NCBI RefSeq assembly: GCF_018860245.1
Contig: NZ_JAHKPD010000018.1
Span: 1 to 64,000 of the forward strand
Direction of reading: 5' to 3'
DNA length: 64,000 nt
From: Pseudotamlana agarivorans
GTDB lineage: Bacteria > Bacteroidota > Bacteroidia > Flavobacteriales > Flavobacteriaceae
Both the position numbers and the translations under genes were made by a program. The notes under the pieces were generated by a model. It did no database searches. It saw only the letters and a list, made by a program, of their open reading frames with translations, and was not told the DNA's origin. This document shows, in pieces, positions 10,075-18,865 of the stretch (position 1 is the stretch's first letter; every line of letters starts with the position of its first letter).

Positions 10075-11622
10075 ATGGCAGATACGGTATTAAAACCACA
10101 TCAAAAAGAATTGTTTGGCCAACCTATTGGCTTGTATATTTTATTTTTAACCGAAATGTGGGAGCGTTTTTCGTACTACGGCATGCGCGCCATTTTAGTT
10201 TTATACATGACAGCATCTACTTTAGGAGATGATGTTAGAGGAGTGGGTTTAGGTTGGACTAGTAAAGAAGCTCTTGCTTTATATGGTTGGTACACGATGT
10301 TGGTGTATATAATTGCTATACCAGGAGGCATGATTGCCGATAAGTTAATCGGACAAAAAAAAGCGGTTCTTTACGGTGCTATTATCCTCTGTTTAGGGCA
10401 CGGTGTTTTAGTTCTTACCGATATTTGGGCTTTTTATACGGGTTTAGGACTAGTCATTATTGGGGTTGGGTTATTAAAACCTAATATTTCTACCATGGTT
10501 GGTGGTTTATACCAACAAGGAGATATTCGTCGTGATAAAGGTTTTAGTATTTTCTATATTGGTATAAACTTAGGGTCACTTTTAGCTACTGTTATTGTTG
10601 GTTTCGTAGTGGCTAATTATGGCTGGCACGCCGGATTTGGATTAGCAGGAGTTGTTATGGTTTTAGGACTTATTAATTATATTGGTGGTCAAAAATATTT
10701 AGCACAAGTTGGTAATCATGTTGAAGTGACTAACGCTGAAGATGAAGTGTCTTACGGCAAGTTATATGGCAAATTGCTAAATTCACCAAAACAACTTTTT
10801 ATAACCGTAATTTTGGTTGTCGCTTCAATTATTGGATGGTACTTTATGGATTGGGGATATGGCTTATTATTCCTGTTTTTAGCGGCAATAGCTGCGCTTT
10901 TAATGATGATTTTCAGAGAACTAGAATCACAAGTTTTTAAAGATCGTTTTATTGTTTTACTACTGTCGTTCATCATGGTTATAATTTTTTGGGGTGCTTT
11001 TGAGCAGGCTGGAGGGTTAATGAATATCTATACCGATACCAAAACAGACCGCATGTTATTAGGGTGGCAAGTGCCAACTATAATGTTTCAAAGTTTAAAT
11101 GCAGGTTTCATCATTATATTCGCAACTATAATAGCAGGTCTTTGGGCAAAACGAAAGCTAAAAGACAAAGAAGCATCCTCATTATTTAAAATGGCAACAG
11201 GTATTATAATCATGGGTTTTGGATTCCTATTTATGGTATTCGCTGTTATGGAATTTGAAAAATCTGGTTCTTCTAGTATGCTATGGTTAGTCCTTGCCTA
11301 TCTTTTTCACACCATTGGTGAATTATGTTTGTCGCCAGTAGCCTTATCTTTTATTACAAAATTAGCACCAGCAAAATATGCATCCTTAATGATGGGAGTT
11401 TATTTTGCATCTTCTGGTTTAGGAAATAAAGTAGCAGGGATTCTTGGGGAATCGGCATCAGATTTTGGTGAATATGCCATATTTTCGGGTATATTTAGTT
11501 TTACAGTTATTATTGGTGGTTTGTTTATTTTAATATTAAAACCATTAAAGAGATTAACACATGGGGCTGAAGATAATGAACATGTTATTGAAGCAAAAGA
11601 AATCGAAATCGCAGAAAACTAA
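10075..11622 (+). CDS. POT/PTR2 family proton-coupled peptide transporter (first copy)
   Basis: A 515-residue MFS protein of the proton-dependent oligopeptide transporter family. The N-terminal ExxERF signature is plain (EMWERFSYYGMRAIL), followed by about 12-14 transmembrane helices. Typical family segments include GLLKPNISTMVGGLY near residues 132-146 and SPVALSFITKLAP in the C-terminal half. It imports di- and tripeptides with protons. It begins 45 bp after DPP IV and 12 bp before a paralogue. The tandem pair suggests either different peptide preferences or recent duplication. Confidence 0.93.
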   Translation: MADTVLKPHQKELFGQPIGLYILFLTEMWERFSYYGMRAILVLYMTASTLGDDVRGVGLGWTSKEALALYGWYTMLVYIIAIPGGMIADKLIGQKKAVLYGAIILCLGHGVLVLTDIWAFYTGLGLVIIGVGLLKPNISTMVGGLYQQGDIRRDKGFSIFYIGINLGSLLATVIVGFVVANYGWHAGFGLAGVVMVLGLINYIGGQKYLAQVGNHVEVTNAEDEVSYGKLYGKLLNSPKQLFITVILVVASIIGWYFMDWGYGLLFLFLAAIAALLMMIFRELESQVFKDRFIVLLLSFIMVIIFWGAFEQAGGLMNIYTDTKTDRMLLGWQVPTIMFQSLNAGFIIIFATIIAGLWAKRKLKDKEASSLFKMATGIIIMGFGFLFMVFAVMEFEKSGSSSMLWLVLAYLFHTIGELCLSPVALSFITKLAPAKYASLMMGVYFASSGLGNKVAGILGESASDFGEYAIFSGIFSFTVIIGGLFILILKPLKRLTHGAEDNEHVIEAKEIEIAEN

Positions 11623-11634
11623 AATACATATTTA

Positions 11635-13212
11635 ATGGAAATGACTAAAGTAATATTTGAAGGTTCCGACATGAACCGTAAACTTTTAATGGGGCACCCA
11701 TCTGGTTTATTTGTTTTATTTTTTACCGAAATGTGGGAGCGTTTTTCCTATTATGGTATGCGTGCTATTTTAGTACTATTTTTAACATCATCTATAATTG
11801 ATGGTGGTTGGGCATGGTCTAGAGAGGAAGCTCTAGGGCTCTATGGAACCTATACTATGTTAGTGTATTTCTCTCCAATTTTAGGTGGCTTACTTGCCGA
11901 TAAATTTCTCGGTTATAGGAAAGCTGTTGCAATTGGTGCTTTAATAATGACTTCAGGTCATGCGGCCATGGCCTTTGATACACCATGGAGTTTGTATTTA
12001 GGTATAGGATTATTAGTGGCAGGTAACGGTTTGTTTAAACCGAATATTACCTCTATTATTAATGGGGTTTATAAAAATGCACAGGATAAAAAAGATGGTG
12101 CTTTTACCATTTTTTACATGGGTGTAAATGCTGGTGCCTTTTTAGGAATTTTGCTATGTGGATACATTGGTGAAATGGTGGGATGGCATTTTGGATTTGG
12201 TTTAGCAGGAATTTTTATGTTTTTTGGTATGCTACAATTCTGGTTTTCTCAAAAAATATTTGGCCGAATAGGATTGTCTCCATCGGATTCATTAGAATAT
12301 GATGAAGCTATAGAAACTATAGGTAAAGATCCTGTTGTTGAGGAAGAAAAAGTTCCTGCAAATGTACAACGTGATCGTTATATTGTAGTTGGTATTTTGG
12401 CCTTTTTTACGATTTTCTTTTGGGCAGCCTTTGAGCAGGCAGGTGGTTCTATGACTATCTTTGCGGCAGATTATACAGATCGTGTTTTGGAAGGTAATGC
12501 AGCCAATGTTTTTAGAGTAGCAAATACATTACTTACGGTTGTTCCTCTATTAATAATCACCTATGTATTATGGCAGTTATTTAGAATTACTTTCAGCAAA
12601 TATGCCTTATCAAATATTTTCTTAGGAACGAGTTTCGTAATTATTTGGGGAATTGTAATTTGGATGTTAAAAAACCAATTTTCAGAAGTTGAAACCGAAG
12701 TGCCAGCATCTTGGTTCTCTATTTTGAATTCCTTTTATATTATCGCTTTTGCTCCATTAATATCAAAAATTTGGGAAAGTAAATACAATCCACCGGCAAC
12801 AGTTAAATTTGGTATTGGTTTAGTTTTACTCGGATTAGGTTTCGGCGTTTTGGCTTATGGTTCTTCCGGGATTCCGCAAGGCGCACAAACAGCTTCCGTG
12901 AGTATAATGTGGTTAATTTTAGCTTATTTATTACATACTTTAGGTGAGCTTTCACTATCTCCAGTTGGTCTGTCTTATGTTAGTAAACTGGTGCCAGCTG
13001 CAAAAATTGGTGTCATGTTTGGGCTTTGGTATATCGCTGTGGGGCTTGGGAATAAAGCCGCTGGAACTATGGGAGGTATGATTGATAAAATTACGGCTCA
13101 ATACGATTTAACAACGTTTTTCTTGATTTTTACTATTGTTCCGGTTATAGCAGGATTTATTGTAATGGGGTTAACACCAGTCATGAAAAAATTAATGCAC
13201 GGTGTAAAATAA
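11635..13212 (+). CDS. POT/PTR2 family proton-coupled peptide transporter (second copy)
   Basis: A 525-residue paralogue of the preceding transporter, sharing EMWERFSYYGMRAIL, GLFKPNITSIINGVY and the C-terminal SPVGLSYVSKLVP segment. Its N-terminus is about 10 residues longer and the central loop around residue 220 is different. It lies 12 bp downstream, so the two are co-transcribed. An internal ATG 6 bp downstream is an alternative start. A clear terminator follows. Same role as its neighbour; substrate differences cannot be inferred. Confidence 0.92.
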   Translation: MEMTKVIFEGSDMNRKLLMGHPSGLFVLFFTEMWERFSYYGMRAILVLFLTSSIIDGGWAWSREEALGLYGTYTMLVYFSPILGGLLADKFLGYRKAVAIGALIMTSGHAAMAFDTPWSLYLGIGLLVAGNGLFKPNITSIINGVYKNAQDKKDGAFTIFYMGVNAGAFLGILLCGYIGEMVGWHFGFGLAGIFMFFGMLQFWFSQKIFGRIGLSPSDSLEYDEAIETIGKDPVVEEEKVPANVQRDRYIVVGILAFFTIFFWAAFEQAGGSMTIFAADYTDRVLEGNAANVFRVANTLLTVVPLLIITYVLWQLFRITFSKYALSNIFLGTSFVIIWGIVIWMLKNQFSEVETEVPASWFSILNSFYIIAFAPLISKIWESKYNPPATVKFGIGLVLLGLGFGVLAYGSSGIPQGAQTASVSIMWLILAYLLHTLGELSLSPVGLSYVSKLVPAAKIGVMFGLWYIAVGLGNKAAGTMGGMIDKITAQYDLTTFFLIFTIVPVIAGFIVMGLTPVMKKLMHGVK

Positions 13213-13239
13213 GTCGTTTAAATTATAAATTTTATTAAG

Positions 13240-13266
13240 AATGCTCCATAATAGGAGCATTTTTTG
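13240..13266 (+). terminator. Rho-independent terminator of the DPP IV-POT-POT operon
   Basis: ATGCTCC (13241-13247) and GGAGCAT (13254-13260) form a perfect stem across a 6-nt ATAATA loop, extended by an A-T pair and followed by TTTTT. The hairpin overlaps the most upstream possible ATG of the next gene, which rules that ATG out as a start. Confidence 0.88.
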
Positions 13267-13300
13267 TAAGTTGGGAGCTCGTTTTACAACAAATAAGATT

Positions 13301-13849
13301 ATGAAAAGGATTGCATTATTTGCTTTAGTTTTAAGTTTAGTTAGTTTTAAAGCTGTTGCTCAAAAAGTCAATTGGATAAGTTTGAGTGAAGCACTAGAGC
13401 TTCAGAAAAAGACACCTAAAAAAATTATGATGGATGTCTATACCAGTTGGTGTGGACCATGTAAAATGTTGGATAAAAACACATTTCAAAATAATGATGT
13501 TGCAGCCTATGTTAATGAAAATTATTATGCCGTTAAGTTTAATGCGGAAGGGAATTCTAAAGTGGACTATAACGGGAAGACCTTTTCTAATCCAAGGTAT
13601 GATCCCAAATTAGCAAGTAGGAGAAATTCAGCTCATGAATTAACAAGATATTTACAAGTTAGTGCATATCCAACAGTCGTGTTTTTTGATGAAAAATCCG
13701 ATGTTATTGCGCCAATACGAGGTTATCAAACACCAGAACAATTGGAGTTGTATTTAAAAATGTTTTACAAAGACGATCATAAAAACATTACCACGCAAGA
13801 GCAGTTTACCGAGTACTATAAAACCTTTAAGTCAGAATTTAAAAGTTAA
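13301..13849 (+). CDS. Secreted thioredoxin-fold protein (CGPC)
   Basis: Using the ATG at 13301 gives 182 residues starting with a clean signal peptide (MKRIALF...FKAVAQ, about 1-20). The 20-residue longer version from 13241 would start inside the upstream terminator and bury the signal, so I reject it. The thioredoxin active site WCGPCK is at C51/C54. A later HELTRYLQVSAYPTVVFFD segment holds the cis-Pro that closes a thioredoxin active site. Probably a periplasmic disulfide reductase or one acting on specific clients. Its 3' end faces comEC, 10 bp away. Confidence 0.85.
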   Translation: MKRIALFALVLSLVSFKAVAQKVNWISLSEALELQKKTPKKIMMDVYTSWCGPCKMLDKNTFQNNDVAAYVNENYYAVKFNAEGNSKVDYNGKTFSNPRYDPKLASRRNSAHELTRYLQVSAYPTVVFFDEKSDVIAPIRGYQTPEQLELYLKMFYKDDHKNITTQEQFTEYYKTFKSEFKS

Positions 13850-13859
13850 TTAATCACAA

Positions 13860-15899
13860 TTAATATTTAATTATAAAAGCGCCCTGTTTGCCAGTTTGGT
13901 GAAAAGGGAGGTTTCTTTTTTTACAAATGCGTTCCCAGCGATTAACATAAGTTTTGTAGTTGCTGCCATCGGCAATAATGTATTTAGGTTGTAGGGAATC
14001 AATTACCCTGTTTAAATTAATTTGTGGCGACTGCCTAAGTAAAATATAATCTGGATGTATCGTTTTCGCATTGTATAAGGCTAAACTATCAATGATAAAG
14101 AGCGTTTTGTTTTCGAGTTGATAAGCATTGCGAACGCTGCCTTTTTCAATTCTGTTTATATGATTACCTATCACATAATTACTAATAATCTTATCCTTTA
14201 ATGTTGTCATACTATCATAATCATTAGCGATGAACATGTTATTGTTTAATGACATACCGATTAAGCTTTGCCTACTTTTATGAAAGATGATAAATTCATT
14301 TGACGGAAGCTGTAGTTTGTTATAAATCCATGAAGATTGAAGGAGTAATACCGAAATAAGTAGGAGTCCAAAAGATTGGCTGTTTCTTTTAAGAGAAAAC
14401 ATAAAGCATGCTATGAGCATCAAATACGTAAGGGAAACATGGAATAAGTTAAATGAGATTTCTTTAAAAATGAAAGTTTCCTGATTCGAAATCCAATGCA
14501 TTAAAGTATTCATTAAGCTGATTATGTTTCCGAATGTATCGGCTATAAAAATTGGGAGTAGATTAAAGGAGGCTAAAAGAATGACTATAATTCCGAAGGC
14601 TAAAATAACGCCTAGAAATGGAATGATTACCAAGTTTGAAATAAAGAACAATCCCGGGAATTGATGAAAATAATATAGACTTAAAGGAATTACTCCTATT
14701 TGAGCGGCTACTGTTACGGTAAAAGTGTGCCAATAAAGATTTAGAATTTTATTTTTAGGTTGCCATATTTTATATAAATGAGGATCGATGGTTACAATGG
14801 AAAAAACGGCGAGATAACTAAGCTGAAAACCAACATCGAATATAAATAGCGGTTTAAAAAGTAATATTACAAACATACTTATTGCTAAAGTGTTGTATAT
14901 GTTTGTTGGACGTTTTATGTTTAAAGCGACAGTTAAAATGCTAAACATGGTTACAGCTCGAGTTACTGAAGCCGATAATCCTGCAACCACAGCAAAACTC
15001 CACAAAAGACAAATTAATAATATGGTTTTTATTTGTTTACCATGTTTAAAAAATTCTAGCGGCTTAAGAACGAAACTTAAAATTATTAAAATTATCCCTA
15101 CGTGTAAACCTGAAACAGCTAAAATATGAATCGCTCCTGCATTAGCATAATCACTATAAATATGCTTACTAATCTCTTGACGCTGACCCAATAAAAGTGC
15201 ATTAATAATAGCACGTTGATTATCATCAAAGTGATAAGCTTTAAGTCGGTTGTTGATATGCCTCCTTATTTTATGAGCAAGGCCAAAAACAGTGTGGTTT
15301 TTATAATTAGCTTTTAAAAGTGTTCTAGAATTGAGTTGTAGTTGATTATAAATGTATTGCTTTTCTAAATAATTTTTATAATCAAATTGATGCGGGTTTA
15401 GTGATTTATTTAAATCCATAAACCTCGTTTTCGCTACAAATATGTCATCTACAAGAAGCGTGGTGGTTAAACTGTCTTTTTCTATATTTAGTAACGATTT
15501 GCCACAAACCTTAATATTGTCGATAGAAAGGACATCAATCACATATTTATCATGGTAAGCACCTGGTTTTAGTACTTCTTTTATTCTAAAAGTCGTGGTT
15601 TTTAAAGTTGCGTTGTTTTTTAGAACTTGATGAGTAAAATGATTTTGAAAATTTTTCTGATTATGAAATTGTACAACTAATGCACCAATGCTAATCATCG
15701 AAAGAAAGGCTGCAAGACCAAACCATACCGTTTTTTGAAATTGATGTCTCGCCATGAGATAAGACATGAAAACCAGAAGGAGTGAAACTAGCGTAAAACC
15801 TAATACAATTAAATAAGGTGTTTGGAAATAGTAACCAATGAGGATGCCTATAACTAGGCAAATGGTTAATTTAATAATCGTAAAATTAAGTAGCTTCAT
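13860..15899 (-). CDS. comEC: ComEC/Rec2 family DNA-uptake channel, without metallo-beta-lactamase domain
   Basis: A 679-residue polytopic membrane protein. The N-terminal helices and an OB-like DUF4131 region (about 25-190) are followed by the competence domain with its diagnostic segment SDYANAGAIHILAVSGLHVG (about 252-271). In naturally competent bacteria ComEC is the inner-membrane channel for single-stranded DNA. The C-terminal ~140 residues are soluble but contain no HxHxDH motif, so the nuclease-like metallo-beta-lactamase domain seen in Bacillus and Gammaproteobacteria is absent or degenerate. It is the last gene of the surE-lpxB-NlpC run. Confidence 0.88.
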   Translation of the reverse strand: MKLLNFTIIKLTICLVIGILIGYYFQTPYLIVLGFTLVSLLLVFMSYLMARHQFQKTVWFGLAAFLSMISIGALVVQFHNQKNFQNHFTHQVLKNNATLKTTTFRIKEVLKPGAYHDKYVIDVLSIDNIKVCGKSLLNIEKDSLTTTLLVDDIFVAKTRFMDLNKSLNPHQFDYKNYLEKQYIYNQLQLNSRTLLKANYKNHTVFGLAHKIRRHINNRLKAYHFDDNQRAIINALLLGQRQEISKHIYSDYANAGAIHILAVSGLHVGIILIILSFVLKPLEFFKHGKQIKTILLICLLWSFAVVAGLSASVTRAVTMFSILTVALNIKRPTNIYNTLAISMFVILLFKPLFIFDVGFQLSYLAVFSIVTIDPHLYKIWQPKNKILNLYWHTFTVTVAAQIGVIPLSLYYFHQFPGLFFISNLVIIPFLGVILAFGIIVILLASFNLLPIFIADTFGNIISLMNTLMHWISNQETFIFKEISFNLFHVSLTYLMLIACFMFSLKRNSQSFGLLLISVLLLQSSWIYNKLQLPSNEFIIFHKSRQSLIGMSLNNNMFIANDYDSMTTLKDKIISNYVIGNHINRIEKGSVRNAYQLENKTLFIIDSLALYNAKTIHPDYILLRQSPQINLNRVIDSLQPKYIIADGSNYKTYVNRWERICKKRNLPFHQTGKQGAFIIKY

Positions 15900-15922
15900 G
15901 GCTACGAAATATACAAAATATC

Positions 15923-16495
15923 CTACAAAATACGTCTAGCCTCTTCGAAAGCGTTTAGCCAGTATTTTTCGTTTAAATGAGAAACAATAACGCCTCTACT
16001 ACTAGTGGCGTGTATAAACTCAATATCGTTGTTCTTTACAGCTGTAATAAGACCTACATGGTTTATTGAGTTTCTTCGTCCTCCGGTTTTAAAGAATAAC
16101 AAGTCACCCGTGTTTACCTTTTTTAATGAAATTTTCGATCCTTTTTTTGCCATGTCTCTGGATATTCTTGGCAATAAAATATCATAACTTCTAAAAGATT
16201 CAAAAACGAGTCCAGAGCAATCCATTCCAGACTTTGTTGTTCCTCCCCATTTATATCGCGTCCCTTTAAACTGTAAAGCATAATCAATAATATAGTCTGC
16301 TTGTGATTTGGAAGATTTTTTTGCGCTTGAAGATTTCTCTTTGTTTGGTATAATTTCGTAATCCACAGGTATATCGGGAGCACTTTTTATGTTGACATGT
16401 CGTGTTTTAACGGTATTATTTTTTTTAGCTCGTTTGGAGGATTTACAATGGCTAAAGCAAATAAGACATAGAATAAGAATGAGGCTTTTTTTCAT
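15923..16495 (-). CDS. NlpC/P60 (C40) cell wall hydrolase, exported
   Basis: I start it at the ATG at 16495, giving 190 residues, because this places a signal sequence (MKKSLILILCLICF) at the N-terminus and leaves a 7-bp gap to lpxB. A longer reading from 16522 would overlap lpxB. The C40 domain follows a ~60-residue linker. Catalytic residues are visible as DCSGL (C93), INHVGL (H146) and IHATS (H162). It likely cleaves D-Glu-DAP type bonds in peptidoglycan stem peptides. A cysteine at position 17 hints at a lipoprotein, but the residue before it is His, which is unusual for a lipobox. Confidence 0.87.
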   Translation of the reverse strand: MKKSLILILCLICFSHCKSSKRAKKNNTVKTRHVNIKSAPDIPVDYEIIPNKEKSSSAKKSSKSQADYIIDYALQFKGTRYKWGGTTKSGMDCSGLVFESFRSYDILLPRISRDMAKKGSKISLKKVNTGDLLFFKTGGRRNSINHVGLITAVKNNDIEFIHATSSRGVIVSHLNEKYWLNAFEEARRIL

Positions 16496-16502
16496 ATATA
16501 AA

Positions 16503-17615
16503 TTATGCTTTAACACTGTCATAAATTAATTGTGCTGTTTTTTTACTTGCTCCTTTTCCGCCCAAAGTCTGTTCCAATTCATAATAATCTAAAAATTGCT
16601 GCTCACGAAACTCTTCATCTAAAACCTTATCTAATTCTTCACTAAGCCTTTTTTTGTTAAAATCATTTTGAATCAACTCGGTAACTACCTCTCGATCCAT
16701 AATGAGATTTACTAAAGAGATAAATTTTAATGTAATAATACGTTTAGCGATTTGGTAAGAAATATTGCTCGCTCTATAACATACTACTTGTGGGACTTTG
16801 AACAAGGCAGTTTCTAAAGTTGCTGTGCCCGAAGTAACCAGCGCAGCATAAGAAATACTTAATAATTCATAGGTTTTGTTCGCTATAAATTTAACGTTTT
16901 CCGACTTGATAAATGTTTTGTAAAAGTCATGTTCTTGACTAGGCGCACCGGCAATAACAAATTGGTAGTCTGAATATTTATCGACTTGGCTTAACATGAC
17001 ATCAAGCATTTTTGTGATTTCTTGTTTTCTACTTCCTGGTAATAGCGCGATAATAGGTTTATCACTAAGATGGTGCGCTTTTCTAAAATCAAACTCATTT
17101 ATTTGATCTCTATTAGCAATGGCGTCTATAAGCGGATGTCCTACAAATTCTACCTCATAATTATAGGTCTTGTAAAAACTTTTCACAAAAGGTAGAATAA
17201 CGAACATCTTATCAATGTCGCGCTTTATAGCCGTGACCCTACTGGCTCTACTGGCCCAAACTTGCGGTGAAATATAATAATTTGTTCTAAACCCTTTTTC
17301 TTTGGCCCACTTGGCTATGCGTAAATTAAATCCTGAATTATCAATAAAAACGATAACATCTGGTTTGAAAACTTCAATATCACTCTTACAAAAGGAGATT
17401 AGTTTGAAGATTTTATTCAGGTTCATGATAACCTCAGAAAAACCCATGAATGCGCGTTCCTTATAATGTTTTACTAAATCTCCGCCAGCTTCTTGCATAA
17501 GGTCGCCGCCCCAACATCTTATTTCGGCGTGTACATCAGTATTATGTAACGCCTTAATTAGGTTAGATCCGTGTAAGTCGCCCGATGCTTCTCCTGCTAT
17601 GATATAATATTTCAT
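16503..17615 (-). CDS. lpxB: Lipid-A-disaccharide synthase
   Basis: A 370-residue GT19 glycosyltransferase that joins UDP-2,3-diacylglucosamine and lipid X into the lipid A disaccharide at the inner membrane. Family landmarks are the N-terminal AGEASGDLHG (7-16), the IDNSGFNLR segment near residue 91, YISPQVWASR near 114-123, FVGHPL near 157-162 and LPGSRKQEI near 188-196. Length is typical. It is followed by the NlpC/P60 gene and preceded by a small membrane protein and surE, a neighbourhood seen in other flavobacteria. Confidence 0.95.
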   Translation of the reverse strand: MKYYIIAGEASGDLHGSNLIKALHNTDVHAEIRCWGGDLMQEAGGDLVKHYKERAFMGFSEVIMNLNKIFKLISFCKSDIEVFKPDVIVFIDNSGFNLRIAKWAKEKGFRTNYYISPQVWASRASRVTAIKRDIDKMFVILPFVKSFYKTYNYEVEFVGHPLIDAIANRDQINEFDFRKAHHLSDKPIIALLPGSRKQEITKMLDVMLSQVDKYSDYQFVIAGAPSQEHDFYKTFIKSENVKFIANKTYELLSISYAALVTSGTATLETALFKVPQVVCYRASNISYQIAKRIITLKFISLVNLIMDREVVTELIQNDFNKKRLSEELDKVLDEEFREQQFLDYYELEQTLGGKGASKKTAQLIYDSVKA

Positions 17616-17660
17616 AATATTAACATGGTTTTAGTCAAAAAACAGACCGAGATTTTTCGT

Positions 17661-17945
17661 TTAAAAAAGTTTAAAGATAAACGTAAAAACAGCAATAAAA
17701 ACGGTTATTAATAAAACGCCTCGCGCTTTGTAATCTTCTCGTTTTCTTATAAAAACAAAAAAGGCTATAAGGTTTAAAATGGCTCCTAAACTTATCAGTT
17801 TTCCAAGAAAACCTTCATTAGCAGCTGCTTTAATTACGGTTGTAAAGTCATCACCTTGTCCTAATAATGTTGCTGTTAAAAATAATCCTATGCTATTAGC
17901 AATAAGGCCAATAAGCATTCCAATAAAAACATCCTTTTTAATCAT
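17661..17945 (-). CDS. Small three-helix membrane protein
   Basis: 94 residues with three predicted transmembrane helices (about 5-27, 47-66 and 74-92) and almost no soluble part. No recognised family motif. Its start overlaps the surE stop by 8 bp and it precedes lpxB by 45 bp, so translation is probably coupled to surE. Its position between surE and lpxB may point to an envelope role, but this is only context. Confidence 0.75.
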   Translation of the reverse strand: MIKKDVFIGMLIGLIANSIGLFLTATLLGQGDDFTTVIKAAANEGFLGKLISLGAILNLIAFFVFIRKREDYKARGVLLITVFIAVFTFIFKLF

Positions 17946-18714
17946 TTAAATTCCATGTGTTTAAGTCTTTAATAAAATGATGAGCTGTTAAGTCAAATTG
18001 TGTAGGAACAATAGAAACATATCCGTTTTCAAGAGCCCATTCATCAGTGTCTTCTCCGCCATCTAAATTAACAAATTTACCGGTAAGCCAATAATAATCT
18101 TTGCCTTGAGGTGTTTGTCGCTTGTCAAATTTTTCCACCCAATTCGCTTTAGCCTGTCTGCATATTTTAATGCCTTTGATGTCCTTTTTAGGCATATTAG
18201 GTAGATTGACATTTAGCACAACGCCATTTGGTATTCCATTTTTTAAAACGTTTTCTGTAATGGTTTTGACGTAGGTTTCACAGGCCTCAAAATTAGCATT
18301 CCAGCCGTAATCTAGGAGTGAAAAACCTATTGCAGGAATGCCTTCAACTCCGGCTTCAATGGCTGCACTCATGGTACCTGAATAAATCACGTTAATTGAG
18401 GAGTTCGAACCGTGATTAATGCCTGAAACACAAAGGTCTGGTTTGCGGTCTAAGATTTCACGAATGGCGATCTTTACACAATCTGCCGGTGTACCTGAAC
18501 AGCTATACTCTTTTTGCGGTCCGTCGTTGATAAATACTTCTTCCGCGTAAAGCGTTGAATTTAAGGTGATCGCATGCCCCATACCGCTTTGAGCACTGTC
18601 GGGGGCTACAACAACGACGTCGCCAATAGTATTCATTACAGAAACTAAAGTTCTAATTCCTGGTGCACTAATACCATCATCGTTAGTGATTAAAATAAGT
18701 GGCTTTTTTGTCAT
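17938..18714 (-). CDS. surE: 5'/3'-nucleotidase SurE
   Basis: A 258-residue metal-dependent nucleoside monophosphatase, normally cytoplasmic. The metal-binding NDDG (residues 11-14) directly after the first strand, the SAQSGMGHAIT loop with the metal-binding Ser, SGTPADCVK and SGINHGSN are all typical of SurE. It is the first gene of a five-gene minus-strand run ending with comEC and diverges from the Tsp-type protease gene. Confidence 0.96.
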   Translation of the reverse strand: MTKKPLILITNDDGISAPGIRTLVSVMNTIGDVVVVAPDSAQSGMGHAITLNSTLYAEEVFINDGPQKEYSCSGTPADCVKIAIREILDRKPDLCVSGINHGSNSSINVIYSGTMSAAIEAGVEGIPAIGFSLLDYGWNANFEACETYVKTITENVLKNGIPNGVVLNVNLPNMPKKDIKGIKICRQAKANWVEKFDKRQTPQGKDYYWLTGKFVNLDGGEDTDEWALENGYVSIVPTQFDLTAHHFIKDLNTWNLND

Positions 18715-18865
18715 TTTTATCTTTTAAATAGCTGGGCTAAAATACGTAATTTCGACTGTTTACCCTTAATTTCTTTGGTTTAACAAAAAATTAGTTGCTT
18801 AGCATGGTTTTTTCTTTATTTTAGTCAAAAAATATGCTATTTCCCCTGTTGAACTAAATATATTA

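Noticed and set aside
13241-13300. N-terminal extension of the thioredoxin-fold protein
   Set aside because: The first codons form a perfect terminator hairpin and the extension would mask the signal peptide.
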